The notes under the pieces: model-generated
Database searches by the model: none
What the model was told of the DNA's origin: nothing
The model's input: the letters and a program-made list of their open reading frames with translations, nothing else
Shown here: positions 22,546 through 22,914 of the stretch, one piece after another
Position numbering within the stretch: position 1 is the stretch's first letter
How the letters are laid out: each line of letters begins with the position of its first letter
Made by a program: the position numbers and the translations under genes
NCBI GenBank assembly: GCA_036257595.1
Contig: DATAFF010000058.1
Coordinates: 1 to 22,914, forward strand
Reading direction: 5' to 3'
Length of the DNA stretch: 22,914 nucleotides
DNA from: DATAFF01 sp036257595
Lineage (GTDB): Bacteria > Pseudomonadota > Alphaproteobacteria > Rhizobiales > Aestuariivirgaceae

Positions 22546-22914
22546 AAATATCCCTGACAATCATCACCTTAGTCATTCACGGTCTAGCCGCTGTATCTGG
22601 TTGGGATCGGCAGTAAGCAGCCAGTAAGCAAATTTCGCTCGTTCGTTATAGGTCTCAGATCACGCACTCTTGAGACGTAAGCCCACGAGGATTCGGTCGG
22701 TAAGACAAGAGCGCCGATTAGCAATCCGTGGATGAGGATCGGAGGACCTTCAATCGGCTTGTGAAGGTGCTTCATATCGTCAGAGAGAGTGGTCAGAGCA
22801 AAATCAGCTTGCGACTTGCGCAGCCGGACGCCAAGCGCTCAAGGCGTCGGCCAAGGATATCATTTTCGATACGCGCACAGCCGGGTAGGTCATTGCGAAC
22901 AAAACAGGAATCTG
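22546..22914. other. Lower-GC stretch after tRNA-Ala with no recognisable gene
   Basis: The last 369 bases have about 52% G+C by hand count, clearly below the GC-rich genes before. All frames are short or broken. The longest is a 63-codon minus-strand frame (22584-22775) without a ribosome binding site or recognisable similarity. Two minus-strand frames run off the window end and stop near 22800; either could be the tail of a gene beyond the edge, but I cannot choose. A 9-base direct repeat, CAGTAAGCA, occurs at 22611-22619 and 22622-22630. No copy of the tRNA 3' end is seen here. Confidence 0.5.

Noticed and set aside
22611..22630. Tandem CAGTAAGCA as a CRISPR or attachment repeat
   Set aside because: There are only two 9-base copies separated by two bases, with no further units and no relation to the tRNA end.
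22584..22775. 63-codon minus-strand frame
   Set aside because: There is no ribosome binding site, no similarity I recognise, and mixed codon use; it may be a gene remnant but cannot be supported as a gene.
22804..22914. Minus-strand tail of a gene running in from beyond the window end
   Set aside because: Two different frames are open to the edge and both stop near 22800; neither has convincing codon bias or a recognisable C-terminus.

Overview
The window looks like a chromosomal housekeeping segment of an alphaproteobacterium, most likely of the Hyphomicrobiales (Rhizobiales) or a close relative. The evidence is the combination of a class I (archaeal-type) lysyl-tRNA synthetase, a DivL-type tyrosine pseudo-histidine kinase next to a fused TsaE-AmgK protein and MurU, a TIGR02300-family protein, a class II (CP4-like) EPSP synthase, and the series rpsA-sppA-ihfB-lapA-(ocd)-trpFBA-accD-folC. 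The DNA is GC-rich and tightly packed. Several genes overlap by 4 bases, and two convergent gene pairs have no base between their stop codons. I see no transposase, integrase, CRISPR array or toxin/defence cassette.

Layout. (1) 3-1406 (-): ahcY, divergent from an acyltransferase-pyrF pair (1560-3234, +). The region between them holds a perfect 16-bp palindrome and a second inverted repeat. (2) 3235-4878 (-): class I lysyl-tRNA synthetase, meeting pyrF stop-to-stop. (3) 5097-10193 (+): divL, a tsaE-amgK fusion, murU and trxA. The first three are translationally coupled by 4-base overlaps; trxA may have its own promoter. (4) 10194-21807 (-): one long co-directional run, in transcription order aroA, cmk, rpsA, sppA, ihfB, lapA-like, an ornithine cyclodeaminase family gene, trpF, trpB, trpA, accD, folC. 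(5) 21988-22545 (+): a TIGR02300-family zinc-ribbon/acidic protein and tRNA-Ala(GGC), followed by 369 bases of lower-GC DNA in which I recognise no gene.

How the genes fit together. ahcY removes S-adenosylhomocysteine in the methyl cycle. tsaE-amgK and murU join tRNA t6A modification to the MurNAc-recycling route toward UDP-MurNAc, and are coupled to the cell-cycle regulator divL. The long reverse run combines the shikimate/tryptophan branch (aroA, trpFBA) with translation (rpsA), nucleotide supply (cmk), nucleoid structure (ihfB), envelope proteolysis (sppA), fatty-acid initiation (accD) and folate polyglutamylation (folC).

The most notable items are the tyrosine in place of the phospho-accepting histidine in the DivL-like kinase, a likely operator palindrome over the ahcY promoter, an AccD with only one of four zinc-finger cysteines, a CP4-like EPSP synthase with glycine at the glyphosate-discriminating site, the absence of addAB between murU and trxA, and the base-composition change just after the tRNA-Ala. 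I did not find a convincing undescribed system; this is mainly an ordinary core-genome region.
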